Source of the DNA: Veillonella infantium
GTDB lineage: Bacteria; Bacillota; Negativicutes; Veillonellales; Veillonellaceae
Assembly (NCBI RefSeq): GCF_002959895.1
Contig: NZ_PPDD01000008.1
Coordinates: forward strand, 1 to 64,000
Length of the DNA: 64,000 nucleotides
Direction: 5' to 3'
This document shows positions 53,220-62,314 of this stretch, piece after piece. The notes beneath the pieces were generated by a model. The model ran no database searches and was not told where the DNA came from. It was given only the letters and a program-made list of their open reading frames with translations. The first letter of the stretch is position 1. Each line of letters begins with the position of its first letter. Position numbers and translations under genes: made by a program.

Positions 53220-54110
53220 TCATTTATCTACATAAGTTAGCTCTAAAGATACCTCACCACTAGAGGTTAATGTATATACTAAACCAGAGAATGGGTTTTG
53301 ATTATAGAATTTAAAAGTCTCAATCATCGCTAAAATTTCATTTTTTAAATCATACATAACTTCCAAGATAATAGCTGGCTCTTTATCATTATTTTCTACA
53401 TACTTTGTAATATATGAATCATTCTCAGTTTTATAAACGAAAAGCTCTACAGAGGGATTATCAACATTCATCTCAAAGTATAATTTAGCACTATGCCAAT
53501 TTAAAGGCGTTAATTTGTATATATTTTGGGCCACTTTATTATAATGTTTCTCAAGTTCTGACTCTAAGCTTTTATGCTTTAACTTAAACGCCTTATCAAT
53601 GGCAGTATAATTTTTTGCTAATACACGAGATTCCATATCTTCCAATAATAAAATACCTCGTAGACCTTTTAGCATTTCTTTATATATATGAGGCTCAAAT
53701 TCATCTTCTCTAGCTAAAACACCAAAATTCTGATATTCCCACTTATATCTATTTTGAAGCCAGTAATCATCAGATACAGGATCATTATGAAATTCACAAT
53801 GTGGCTCATAATCATCACGCGAAACATACATTGTTCCCCATGTCCATGGATCTTCAGATACATTATGTAACAAACGTACATTTGTTAAGATTTTATTAAT
53901 ACTCTCATTTATAGAATTTACTTTTTCAGTACTGCAATTATATAATAAATCGCCATAACTAATTATTGACCCAGCTGGAGTCTTTACATAGTACTCAGCT
54001 GAAGTCATTGATCCAGTTGCTGTACTCTCAAAGTATAAATAAGCCTTATACCAATGCTTAGGCATACACTCAATAAGTAAATCTCTTATATTATTAATAT
54101 ATGTATTCAT
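53220..54110 (-). CDS. Tandem YezG-like immunity protein
   Basis: A 296-residue protein made of two similar units. HWYKAYLYFESTATGSMTSAEYYVKT (about residues 17-45) and NWHSAKLYFEMNVDNPSVELFVYKT (about 200-225) align closely, and each is followed by a helical stretch. This pattern resembles YezG/DUF600-type antitoxins, which neutralise the nuclease domains of LXG polymorphic toxins. Two copies in one chain are unusual in my experience. AGGAG precedes the ATG, which is 18 bases after a short coding remnant. No intact toxin gene is in the window. Confidence 0.65.
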   Translation of the reverse strand: MNTYINNIRDLLIECMPKHWYKAYLYFESTATGSMTSAEYYVKTPAGSIISYGDLLYNCSTEKVNSINESINKILTNVRLLHNVSEDPWTWGTMYVSRDDYEPHCEFHNDPVSDDYWLQNRYKWEYQNFGVLAREDEFEPHIYKEMLKGLRGILLLEDMESRVLAKNYTAIDKAFKLKHKSLESELEKHYNKVAQNIYKLTPLNWHSAKLYFEMNVDNPSVELFVYKTENDSYITKYVENNDKEPAIILEVMYDLKNEILAMIETFKFYNQNPFSGLVYTLTSSGEVSLELTYVDK

Positions 54111-54128
54111 ACATGCTCCTGTTAATTA

Positions 54129-54227
54129 TTAGTATTTAGCACCATGGTTTGAGTTCATTAGCATTTTTCTAAAGTTATATAAAGCCTCTTTTGAAAAGCC
54201 TTCTAGCTTAGTTTCCTTAATTAATAA
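54129..54227 (-). pseudogene. Toxin-tail-like coding remnant upstream of the YezG-like gene
   Basis: A 32-codon minus-strand frame bounded by stops, lacking an initiator. It reads LLIKETKLEGFSKEALY, then NFRKMLMNSNHGAKY and stop. The residue mix (no run of A+T-coded low complexity, with charged and His/Gly-containing end) looks like real coding sequence. It stops 18 bases before the immunity gene, the spacing of a toxin-immunity pair. Most likely it is what is left of a deleted toxin C terminus. Its family is not identifiable. Confidence 0.45.
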
Positions 54228-54271
54228 TCATAAGTATATAAACAGCTTGAAAATCTTCTAGAATCTAGAAT

Positions 54272-55036
54272 CTATAATCCCAAGTCTATAAACTCCCCTG
54301 AGACTTTAATCTGCCAAAACATCCCTTTAGTGGCTTTTAAATCAATGCCTGTTTCCAACTTGTCAGAACTCACATCATAAAATGGTAATAATACCTGTAG
54401 TGATGCTAATTTTGCTTTCATAGTAATTAAATCTTTACTTAATTGCCCGGATATATTAGTATCGGCTATCTCCTGTAAATTGGAAATACATGCTTGAAGA
54501 TCTTCATTCTGAATACGTTCACACGTATATATTTCAGACAAATAGGTCTGTTTAATACAACTTAAGATTGATTCAGAAATGAATTCTGGTTTTTGTAAGA
54601 CTTCATACAGCCCCAACAAAAACAACGCCCAAAATATCTCCTCTACATAATCGGTAAAGAAATAGATACCAAACTTCTTTTCATCATGTGTAGAAATCTT
54701 TAACGCTTCAGATAAAGTATTCCCCTCTAACTCCCGTTCTATTAAAGCAATCCAACTACTGCATTCAATATCATCTAACGTATCATTTAATGCCGGTATA
54801 GGGATCCTACGAGCCATCCACTCATCAACATCCTCTAAACTCATGCCATCACCAATTATATTTAACAGTTTATCGGACAGATGTGCTTTTCTACACATTA
54901 ATCGAGTTAACATACTAAATATGTAATATTCTATAATGGTCAAGTCAATATAATTTCGTCTATATGCTTTAACAGCGCCCAATATAAAGACCATTAAAAA
55001 TGTATCTAAGCTTTTTTTATTTTTAAAATAGATCAT
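54272..55036 (-). CDS. DUF3969-like N-terminal protein of unknown function
   Basis: A 254-residue soluble protein. Its first 110 residues (FILGAVKAYRRNYIDL...GDGMSLEDVDEWM) remind me of DUF3969-type proteins found beside toxins in Bacillus; this is from memory. The remainder is helical and unrecognised. The ATG at 55036 (MIYFK) follows AGAGG at 7 bases, whereas the GTG six codons earlier would overlap that site. It lies downstream of the 82-residue membrane-protein gene in the same direction. Confidence 0.5.
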   Translation of the reverse strand: MIYFKNKKSLDTFLMVFILGAVKAYRRNYIDLTIIEYYIFSMLTRLMCRKAHLSDKLLNIIGDGMSLEDVDEWMARRIPIPALNDTLDDIECSSWIALIERELEGNTLSEALKISTHDEKKFGIYFFTDYVEEIFWALFLLGLYEVLQKPEFISESILSCIKQTYLSEIYTCERIQNEDLQACISNLQEIADTNISGQLSKDLITMKAKLASLQVLLPFYDVSSDKLETGIDLKATKGMFWQIKVSGEFIDLGL

Positions 55037-55111
55037 ATTTATACCTCTATCCACTAATTTATTCTAGGTTTTAATCTATAGATTCATCATTAACCCCTTT
55101 TACTTAGTGAA

Positions 55112-55360
55112 TTATAATAGTCCATTATCCAACAGCAATCCCAACAAAGTAAATATTTCGAAAAATAATAAAATACACAAAATAATCCTTACTACACGTC
55201 TCACTATAGGCTTAGCAGGAGCAAAAGATTCTATGCTATCATGATTCCCAATCAACTCAGGAATACAAATAAACGCAATAGTAAGACCTATAGCCTGAAT
55301 TGCACCTCTAACCTCATAATTTGCATTATATAAATTTACAAAAGAATCAAAGAACTCCAT
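55112..55360 (-). CDS. Small two-helix membrane protein
   Basis: An 82-residue protein with two hydrophobic segments (about residues 18-36 and 55-80: IQAIGLTIAFICIPEL and ILCILLFFEIFTLLGLLL). No family is recognised. AAGGAG lies 13 bases before the ATG, rather distant. A likely sigma-A promoter (55431-55460) points at it, so it opens the second accessory island's transcript. Small double-helix proteins of this type occur as holins or immunity factors, but no context decides between these. Confidence 0.5.
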   Translation of the reverse strand: MEFFDSFVNLYNANYEVRGAIQAIGLTIAFICIPELIGNHDSIESFAPAKPIVRRVVRIILCILLFFEIFTLLGLLLDNGLL

Positions 55361-55430
55361 TTATATATTGAATCTCCTTATAGTTACAATCATCATATCT
55401 ACTAACTATTCAATACACTTCTATAATCTA

Positions 55431-55460
55431 ATTATATATTAAACAAACTTATAGGTACAA
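55431..55460 (-). promoter_or_regulatory. Probable promoter of the second accessory island
   Basis: Minus strand TTGTAC (55455-55460), 18 bases, TATAAT (55431-55436), followed about 70 bases later by the 82-residue gene. The rest of the 306 bp gap holds only the XRE-gene terminator and A+T-rich DNA. Confidence 0.6.
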
Positions 55461-55510
55461 CGGATATTTTATGATATTTAACTTAATTTTATATTTATAA
55501 CACAAAAAAA

Positions 55511-55565
55511 GATGCTCCTACATGTATAGTGCCCTCAAGTCACTCTTCATACATATAGGAGCATC
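55511..55565 (-). terminator. Terminator of the XRE regulator gene
   Basis: GATGCTCCTA and TAGGAGCATC arms with an inner ATGTAT / ATACAT pairing across one mismatch. On the minus strand TTTTTTTGTG follows. It ends the XRE gene and separates it from the accessory island. Confidence 0.88.
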
Positions 55566-55666
55566 CTTTTAATTAGTTAGGAAATATATCAAGGAATAGC
55601 CAATAGATACAACTTCCTTATCTAGATCCTAAAGGAAATTCAGGATCTGGTTCATTAGTCATGCGG

Positions 55667-56143
55667 TTACTTAGAGTCTTGCGGTTTTGTGCTACGACGC
55701 GCAGCAAGAGTTCCCGCATGAGATGATAGGCCAGCCCGATTGATATGTGGGTTCCCATGTTTGTACGTTTTTGGCTTGCTACTTTTATCTTCTACCTTTG
55801 ATTTCTCAAATTTAGTAAATAGATTATCTAGCTCGCGCAGAAGCGCACGTTTTTGTGAGTCTTTCAACTCGAATACGTCACCTTTATAGGCGATGTATTT
55901 ATTTTTGAGTACAGGACTGAGATCATAGATGGGCTCGTGTTGTTCTCCATTTACATCTAGCAGCTCATCCAAGGTCAATCCATAATAGCGAGACAGGGCA
56001 CAGAGTGTATCTAAATCTGGTTCGCGATACCCTGTTTCGTAGTTTGAAAGCGCCGCATTACTGATACCTACGGCCTTTGCTACTTCGATTTGGCTTTTGC
56101 CCATGCGCACGCGAGCACGCTTTAAGTTCTTGTAAAACTGCAT
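55667..56143 (-). CDS. XRE-family helix-turn-helix regulator
   Basis: A 158-residue protein with an N-terminal HTH_3 domain (KSQIEVAKAVGISNAALSNYETGYREPDLDTLCALSRYYGLTLDELLDV, given here in parts: KSQIEVAKAVGIS, NAALSNYETGYREP, DLDTLCALSRYYGL). A basic, Ser/Lys-rich tail (residues 105-158) is probably disordered. The ATG at 56143 is favoured, since AGGTG lies six bases upstream and the earlier starts overlap it. It lies downstream of hemL and may be read with it or independently. Targets unknown. Confidence 0.85.
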   Translation of the reverse strand: MQFYKNLKRARVRMGKSQIEVAKAVGISNAALSNYETGYREPDLDTLCALSRYYGLTLDELLDVNGEQHEPIYDLSPVLKNKYIAYKGDVFELKDSQKRALLRELDNLFTKFEKSKVEDKSSKPKTYKHGNPHINRAGLSSHAGTLAARRSTKPQDSK

Positions 56144-56205
56144 GTTCATCACCTACATCGATACATAAACAACTACAAACTATATACTTTTACAATAATG
56201 TATCA

Positions 56206-57513
56206 CTAATTCTTTAATGTATCACCGATTTTTTTGAAAGCTTCATCAGCTACTGCCAATGTGCGTTCGATTTCACTGCTCTTATGGCAGATAGATACGA
56301 AGTTACTTTCATAAGGACTTGGCGCATAGTAAATACCATGGCTCAAGTTATGATGGAAGAACATTTTAAAGTGTTCTTCGTTGCAAGCTGCTGCATCATC
56401 GAAGTTCTTAACTGGTTTATCAGTGAAGAAGATAGTGAACATGGAGCCTACCCGTTGCACTACAACAGGCACATTGTATTGAGCAGCCAAGCGTTCAAAG
56501 CCTTCACAAAGGGCAATGGTTGCGTCTTCAACTTGTTTGAAAATAGTTGGGTCTCTTTGCAAAATAGAAAGTGTTGCAAGACCAGAGGTAACGGCAATTG
56601 GATTACCGCTCAAAGTGCCAGCTTGATAAATAGGACCAGCTGGTGCAATTTGGTTCATAATCTCACGAGCACCACCAAATACAGCAAGAGGCATGCCACC
56701 ACCAACGATTTTACCAAGGCATGTAAGGTCTGGTTTGATATTATAACGTTTTTGTGCACCGCCGCTGCTAGCGCGGAACCCACACATAACTTCGTCAAAG
56801 ATCAATAATGCACCGTAAGCCTTAGTCACTTCGCGCAAGGTTTCAAGGAAGCCTGGTTCTGGAGGCACACAGCCCATGTTGCCTGCTACAGGTTCTACGA
56901 TGATAGCCGCAATAGTGTCTCCGATCTCGTCGAATAACTTGCGAACCGCATCAGAGTCATTGTACGGCAAGGTTATGGTGTTTTCTGCTACACCTTGAGG
57001 AACACCAGGACTATCTGGCACGCCAAAGGTAGCAAGGCCAGAGCCAGCTTTCACCAAAAGCGCATCACTATGACCATGATAACAACCAACAAATTTTACG
57101 ATACGATCGCGACCAGTATAGCCACGAGCTACGCGCAAGGCACTCATAGTTGCCTCTGTACCAGAGTTAACGAGGCGGATAACCTCCATAGATGGCATAA
57201 AGGCTTGTGCCTTTTTCGCCAATTCTGTTTCTAGTAATGTAGGCGCGCCGTAGCTAGTACCGCGAGGAATCGCCTCTTGCAAGCTAGCGATAACCTCAGG
57301 GTTCGCATGACCCAAAATCATAGGACCCCAGCTCAACACATAGTCGATGTATTCGTTGTTATCGATATCATAAATACGGCTGCCGCTAGCACTGCTGATA
57401 AACGGAGGGTTAGAACCTACACTGCGGTAGGAACGAACCGGACTGTTTACGCCGCCTGGCATATAACGTTTAGCCTCTTCAAAGGCCTTTTCAGATTTAC
57501 CGAGTTGGAACAT
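56206..57513 (-). CDS. hemL: Glutamate-1-semialdehyde 2,1-aminomutase
   Basis: A 435-residue PLP enzyme turning glutamate-1-semialdehyde into 5-aminolevulinate. GGVNSPVRSYRSVG, VNSGTEATMSALRVARG, YHGHSD, IFDEVMCGFR and the Schiff-base Lys in LGKIVGGGMP are present. Together with hemA it gives the C5 route to tetrapyrroles. It is the last structural gene of the hem cluster, 9 bp after hemB. Length and motifs are complete, so the enzyme should be active. AAGGAG precedes the ATG. Confidence 0.97.
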   Translation of the reverse strand: MFQLGKSEKAFEEAKRYMPGGVNSPVRSYRSVGSNPPFISSASGSRIYDIDNNEYIDYVLSWGPMILGHANPEVIASLQEAIPRGTSYGAPTLLETELAKKAQAFMPSMEVIRLVNSGTEATMSALRVARGYTGRDRIVKFVGCYHGHSDALLVKAGSGLATFGVPDSPGVPQGVAENTITLPYNDSDAVRKLFDEIGDTIAAIIVEPVAGNMGCVPPEPGFLETLREVTKAYGALLIFDEVMCGFRASSGGAQKRYNIKPDLTCLGKIVGGGMPLAVFGGAREIMNQIAPAGPIYQAGTLSGNPIAVTSGLATLSILQRDPTIFKQVEDATIALCEGFERLAAQYNVPVVVQRVGSMFTIFFTDKPVKNFDDAAACNEEHFKMFFHHNLSHGIYYAPSPYESNFVSICHKSSEIERTLAVADEAFKKIGDTLKN

Positions 57514-57522
57514 GGTTTCTCC

Positions 57523-58497
57523 TTACTTTTGTAACCATTTAGCAATATCTATAGCATGGTACGTAATGATGATTTTAGCACCAGCGCGCTTCATGGAAAG
57601 CATTGTTTCCATAACGAGGCGTTCTTCGTCGATAAGACCAGCTGCTGCAGCAGATTTAACCATTGCATATTCACCAGACACATTGTATACCGCTACAGGC
57701 AATTCATAGCGGTCACGTGTTTCGCGAACAATATCCAAGTAGGATAAAGCTGGTTTAATCATGATAATATCTGCCCCTTCAGCGATATCCAGCTCGATTT
57801 CTCTGAAAGCTTCCAAGCGATTAGCTGGGTCCATTTGATAGGATTTGCGGTCCCCAAATTTAGGTGCGGAGTTAACGGCACCACGGAACGGACCATAGTA
57901 AGCGGATGCGTATTTCGCTGCATAGCTCATAATAGATACATTAGTATAGCCTGCCGCATCAAGGGCTTCACGGATAGCACCTACACGGCCATCCATCATA
58001 TCGGATGGAGCCACCATATGAGCACCTGCTTCTGCTTGGCTTACCGCTACTTTACAAAGCAATGGCAATGTTTCATCATTTAAGATTTCATGATCATCAA
58101 TCATGCCGCAATGGCCTGTTGTTGTGTATTGGCACAAGCAAACATCAGCTACCACCAATAGGTTTGGCACAGCTGCACGGATGGCTTTGATAGCTTGTTG
58201 TACAGGTTGGGACATATCCCATGCAGAGGAACCTTGTTCGTCCTTATATGTAGGAATACCGAAGATTTCTACCCCAAGAATACCAAGATCATATACCTCT
58301 TGAGCCATTTTTACAGCTTCATCAACGGATAAGTGGTATTGGCCTGGCAATGTATCGATATCTTTTTTGATACCTTCACCAGGAACAATAAATAATGGGT
58401 AAATTAAATCAGTTACGTCGAGTGTCGTTTCCCGTACCAAATCACGCATTTCTGGATTGATACGCAAGCGGCGAGGACGGTATGTTAAATCGTACAT
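57523..58497 (-). CDS. hemB: Delta-aminolevulinic acid dehydratase
   Basis: A 324-residue porphobilinogen synthase. The zinc-type cysteines DVCLCQYTTTGHCG are conserved. The Schiff-base lysines are in SYAAKYASAYYGPFR and IMIKPALSYLD. It condenses two 5-aminolevulinates to porphobilinogen. It is followed by hemL and preceded by the cobA-hemD gene across a 91 bp gap with a GCCCTATAGGGC palindrome (58515-58526), which could be a minor control point. GGAGGATCAC lies before the ATG. Confidence 0.97.
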   Translation of the reverse strand: MYDLTYRPRRLRINPEMRDLVRETTLDVTDLIYPLFIVPGEGIKKDIDTLPGQYHLSVDEAVKMAQEVYDLGILGVEIFGIPTYKDEQGSSAWDMSQPVQQAIKAIRAAVPNLLVVADVCLCQYTTTGHCGMIDDHEILNDETLPLLCKVAVSQAEAGAHMVAPSDMMDGRVGAIREALDAAGYTNVSIMSYAAKYASAYYGPFRGAVNSAPKFGDRKSYQMDPANRLEAFREIELDIAEGADIIMIKPALSYLDIVRETRDRYELPVAVYNVSGEYAMVKSAAAAGLIDEERLVMETMLSMKRAGAKIIITYHAIDIAKWLQK

Positions 58498-58588
58498 GTG
58501 ATCCTCCTATAGGCCCTATAGGGCTCATTAAAATATTAGAAGCTAGCTCATATGAGATATTGTTATTCCCTAAACAGAAACAACCTTA

Positions 58589-60103
58589 TTAAGCCTTAGC
58601 ATCATTTATAATAGTGTTAACTAAGCCATCAGTTGTATATACATCGCTGATGACAGCAGGTTTAAGACCTGCACTCATAGCCGTAGCAGCTGTGATAGGT
58701 CCGATGCAAGCAATCTTAGTATTGCCTAATAGTTTCAATGCATCATCGCCTAATAGTTGGATTGTATTAGTTACTGTAGAGGAACTTGTAAACGTAATGT
58801 AGTCTACCGTACCTGCAGTTAATGCATTTACTAATGCTTCTTGTTGAGATGTGTCTTGTGTTGTTTCATATAAACGCAAGATATCTACATCTATATCGTG
58901 ATGACGCAAAGAGCGCGGAATTACATCGCGAGCTACTTTTGGTTGGATGAGCAATACGGAATCCCCTGCTTTGAGTTCTTCTTCAAGAGCCTCTACAGCA
59001 GATTCAGCTTTGTAATCTACAGGAATAATATCTGGAACGATACCGTATTTTTGAAGCTCACGAGCTGTAGCACAGCCAATTGCTGCCACTTTAGAATTAC
59101 CTAAAGCACGTGTATCCTTGCCTTCTTTATAAAGTGCATCGAAGAAGTAACGAACCCCTTCACCAGATGTGAATACGATGCATTGATATTGTTTTGTATT
59201 ATTGATGATGCGACGATCTTCATCAAACAACTCTAATGGAGATGTTTTAATCGCTGCCGCTTCTACTACATTAGCACCTTGAGCCGCTAATTTTTCACGG
59301 AATGCACTAGCTTGAGAGCGAGCGCGTGTCACAACAACAGTTTTGCCAAATAACGGTTTATTATCGAACCATTGTAATTTTTCACGAAGGTTAACTACAT
59401 CTCCTACTACGATGATAGCTGGCGCTTTTAGTTGTGCCTTTTCTACGTCTTCTACTACATGTTCAAGGGTAGATACGAGAACTTCTTGAACCGTTTTTGT
59501 ACCCCAACGAACAAGCGCTACTGGTGTAGAAGCTGGGCGTCCATGAGCAATCAATTTTTCTGCAATGGTAGGTAAATTGCCAACACCCATTACAAAGCAA
59601 AGTGTATCAACGGCTGTAGCAAGGCCTTCCCAATGAATACCAGATACTGCTTTAGTTGGATCCTCATGACCGGTTACAACAGCAAAGGATGTAGCCATAG
59701 CGCGTTGTGTTACAGGAATACCTGCATAAGCAGGTGCTGCAATTGGAGATGTTACGCCTGGTACGAATTCAAATGGTACACCAGCTTCCCCAAGAGCCAT
59801 CGCCTCTTCACCACCGCGACCAAACACGAGTGGATCACCGCCCTTTAAGCGTGCTACAATTTTGCCTTCTTTACCTTTTTGAACTAACAGTTCATTAATT
59901 TCCCATTGGTGCATTGTGTGATCTTTACATTGTTTACCGGCGTAAATCAACTCTGCATCTGGGCGAGCCCATTCTAACAAATGAGCATCTGCTAAATAGT
60001 CATATACAATTACATCAGCTTTTTCAATGCATTCGCGACCTTTTACAGTAATGAGCTTAACATCGCCAGGGCCTGCACCGATTAGATATACCATACCTGT
60101 CAT
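58589..60103 (-). CDS. cobA-hemD: Uroporphyrinogen-III C-methyltransferase / uroporphyrinogen-III synthase fusion
   Basis: A 504-residue two-domain enzyme. Residues 1-245 are the SAM-dependent methyltransferase (VYLIGAGPGD; GGDPLVFGRGGEE; FVPGVTSP), making precorrin-2. Residues about 250-504 are the HemD synthase (VVVTRARSQ...ITFTSSSTV), which cyclises hydroxymethylbilane. Such fusions are known in Firmicutes. It overlaps hemC by 4 bp and links heme, siroheme and cobalamin branches. With the first gene of the cluster it gives the siroheme route. Confidence 0.95.
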   Translation of the reverse strand: MTGMVYLIGAGPGDVKLITVKGRECIEKADVIVYDYLADAHLLEWARPDAELIYAGKQCKDHTMHQWEINELLVQKGKEGKIVARLKGGDPLVFGRGGEEAMALGEAGVPFEFVPGVTSPIAAPAYAGIPVTQRAMATSFAVVTGHEDPTKAVSGIHWEGLATAVDTLCFVMGVGNLPTIAEKLIAHGRPASTPVALVRWGTKTVQEVLVSTLEHVVEDVEKAQLKAPAIIVVGDVVNLREKLQWFDNKPLFGKTVVVTRARSQASAFREKLAAQGANVVEAAAIKTSPLELFDEDRRIINNTKQYQCIVFTSGEGVRYFFDALYKEGKDTRALGNSKVAAIGCATARELQKYGIVPDIIPVDYKAESAVEALEEELKAGDSVLLIQPKVARDVIPRSLRHHDIDVDILRLYETTQDTSQQEALVNALTAGTVDYITFTSSSTVTNTIQLLGDDALKLLGNTKIACIGPITAATAMSAGLKPAVISDVYTTDGLVNTIINDAKA

Positions 60104-61038
60104 TTTATGATTCCTTCCTCTATGAGAGCATCCACAATATGTTTGCCCCCTTCTTCATATAAGGCTTTTGCAAGGTTTTTACCAAGAATTTCAGCTTTCT
60201 TTGCTGGGCCAGAAATTTCTCCTTCGTACACAGTTTTACCATCGAGGGAGGCAATCATGGCCTTTAAGGTCAATTGACCTTTATTGATAGTACCATGTAC
60301 CCCCATCGGCACTTGGCAACCACCATTTAACTGACGCAAGAAGCTGCGTTCCCCTTCAACAGCATAGCGTGTAGCTTCGTCGTTAATAGGAGCTAGCATT
60401 TCAAGCATTTCCGTATCGTCAGCGCGACACTCGATAGCAAGTGCCCCTTGACCAACAGCAGGAATCATTTCATCCGCTTTAAATACTTGGGTAATTTGAT
60501 CATCTAAGCCTAACCGTTTAAGACCGGCTTGTGCCAAGATAACGCCATCTAGTTTTTCTGTTTCAATCTTGCTCAACCGAGTTTGTACATTACCGCGGAT
60601 AACCTCGACCTTAAGGTCAGGACGGACATGTAATAATTGCGCTTGACGACGCAAGCTACTTGTACCGACGCGAGCACCTTCAGGCAATTTATCTAATGTT
60701 TTATACACGGGGCTCACAAGCGCATCGTAAGGCACTTCACGAGCAGAGATAGCACCAAGAGTTAGCCCTTCTGGTAACTCTGTAGGCATATCTTTCAAGC
60801 TATGTACGGCGATATCAATGTCGCCTTTATGCATGGCCTCTTCTAGCTCAGCAGTAAATAAACCTTTACCACCCACTTGAGCCAGTGGTTTTTCCAAGAT
60901 GCGGTCCCCTTTTGTATTAAAGTGAACTAGCTCAACCGTAATATTTTGGTACAGACGCTGTAACTCTGCACTAATATGTTCAGCCTGCCATAGGGCAAGG
61001 GCACTTTTTCGCGTGCCGATTCGAATATGGTCTCTCAT
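60100..61038 (-). CDS. hemC: Hydroxymethylbilane synthase (porphobilinogen deaminase)
   Basis: A 312-residue enzyme polymerising four porphobilinogens. IRIGTRKSALALWQ opens it, HSLKDMPTELPEG and GTSSLRRQAQL follow, and the dipyrromethane-cofactor Cys is in LNGGCQVPMG. The ATG at 61038 (MRDHIRIG) is preferred: its ribosome binding site GAAGG lies in the end of hemA, while the upstream TTG would begin inside hemA without such a site. The gene couples to hemA and to cobA-hemD (ATGA overlap). Confidence 0.96.
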   Translation of the reverse strand: MRDHIRIGTRKSALALWQAEHISAELQRLYQNITVELVHFNTKGDRILEKPLAQVGGKGLFTAELEEAMHKGDIDIAVHSLKDMPTELPEGLTLGAISAREVPYDALVSPVYKTLDKLPEGARVGTSSLRRQAQLLHVRPDLKVEVIRGNVQTRLSKIETEKLDGVILAQAGLKRLGLDDQITQVFKADEMIPAVGQGALAIECRADDTEMLEMLAPINDEATRYAVEGERSFLRQLNGGCQVPMGVHGTINKGQLTLKAMIASLDGKTVYEGEISGPAKKAEILGKNLAKALYEEGGKHIVDALIEEGIIK

Positions 61039-61042
61039 AGCC

Positions 61043-62314
61043 TTACCCTTCTTTCTCAAGATTAAACATATCTTTGAATAAATCCCAGTACAAACCTTCT
61101 TCCTCTGTACCAGCGATTTCGTTAAAGTGAATCATCGGTTCACGCAACATTTTGCGAATGATCATGCGACTCATTGAGTCCATAATGCGGCGCTCCTTAT
61201 CTGAAATATCAGGTAATTTCGCTAATGCGCGATGTAACTCACGACGGCGAATGCGTTCTGCTTTTTCCGTGAGCAATGCCATCATAGGGCGCACCGTCAA
61301 ATAGCTCAATTTGTCTAATAGTTCTTCAATAGCATCGTGAATGATCGGCTCTGCACGACGAGCTTCTTCTTCGCGCTGTGCCTTATTTTCTTCAACTACA
61401 CTTTCAAGAGAGTCGATATTAAACAGGTAAATACCTTCCATATCTGCTACGGCAGGATCGATATCGCGTGGTACCGCAATATCAATCATAACGATTGGCT
61501 CACCTTTGCGAAGGGAGGTAATTTTCTTTGCTTCACGTTCAGTAATAATATAGTGCGGCGCCCCTGTAGATGTAATGAGGATATCCGCATCTTTAGCATA
61601 ATCTACAAAGTTATCGAGCTTAACAGCTTTACCATTAAATCGCTCTGCTAGAGCTTCTGCCTTGGTAAAGGTTCTATTGGATACAAAAATCGTTTTTACG
61701 CCCTTTGCTTGTAGGTGCGTTGCGGTCAACTCACTCATGGTACCAGCACCTAAGATGAGCACCGTCGCTTCAGATAATGGTTTATCTAGGCTGTCCTCCG
61801 CAAGGTTAACAGCAGTGTAGCTAACGGATACAGGCGTATTAGCAATACCTGTGTTCGTCCGTACCTTTTTACCAACACTAATAGCGCGTTGGAATAAGAT
61901 ATTAAAAATTGTGCCTGTACAACCTGCGCTATAAGCCTGAATATAAGCCCCTTTTAATTGGCTCAAAATTTGACCTTCCCCCAATACAAGGGAATCAAGA
62001 CTTGCAGATACACGGAATAGATGTTCAATGCAATCTCGCTCTTCATAGAAGAAAAAGGCATCTTCATCGATGTGGTCGGCACCTTTTAAATCCTTTAACA
62101 CAGCCAGCATATATTCTTTAGGGAACTCTACACCTTCTAAGGCCGCATAGATTTCAGTTCTATTGCATGTAGACAATATAACGCATTCTGCTACACAGTC
62201 GAATTCATAGAGGCGGTTTAGTGCTGAAGCAACCTCGTCCTTATCAAACGAGAAACGTTCACGTACCTCAACAGCGGCACTTCTATGATTTAGACCTAAT
62301 ACCACTAATTTCAT
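61043..62314 (-). CDS. hemA: Glutamyl-tRNA reductase
   Basis: A 423-residue NADPH-dependent reductase and the first committed step of the C5 pathway. LGLNHRSAAVEVRERF at the start, catalytic Cys in STCNRTE, GEGQILSQLK, and the Rossmann motif LGAGTMSELTA are seen, with a C-terminal dimerisation domain. The ATG at 62314 is chosen over the upstream TTG, both sharing AGAGGAG. It overlaps the siroheme-synthase gene by 32 bp, an unusually long overlap that indicates strong coupling. Confidence 0.96.
   Translation of the reverse strand: MKLVVLGLNHRSAAVEVRERFSFDKDEVASALNRLYEFDCVAECVILSTCNRTEIYAALEGVEFPKEYMLAVLKDLKGADHIDEDAFFFYEERDCIEHLFRVSASLDSLVLGEGQILSQLKGAYIQAYSAGCTGTIFNILFQRAISVGKKVRTNTGIANTPVSVSYTAVNLAEDSLDKPLSEATVLILGAGTMSELTATHLQAKGVKTIFVSNRTFTKAEALAERFNGKAVKLDNFVDYAKDADILITSTGAPHYIITEREAKKITSLRKGEPIVMIDIAVPRDIDPAVADMEGIYLFNIDSLESVVEENKAQREEEARRAEPIIHDAIEELLDKLSYLTVRPMMALLTEKAERIRRRELHRALAKLPDISDKERRIMDSMSRMIIRKMLREPMIHFNEIAGTEEEGLYWDLFKDMFNLEKEG

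Noticed and set aside
50118-55360. Type VI or type VII secretion locus
   Set aside because: No EssC, TssB/C, VgrG or LXG-containing gene occurs in the window. Only immunity-like pieces are present.
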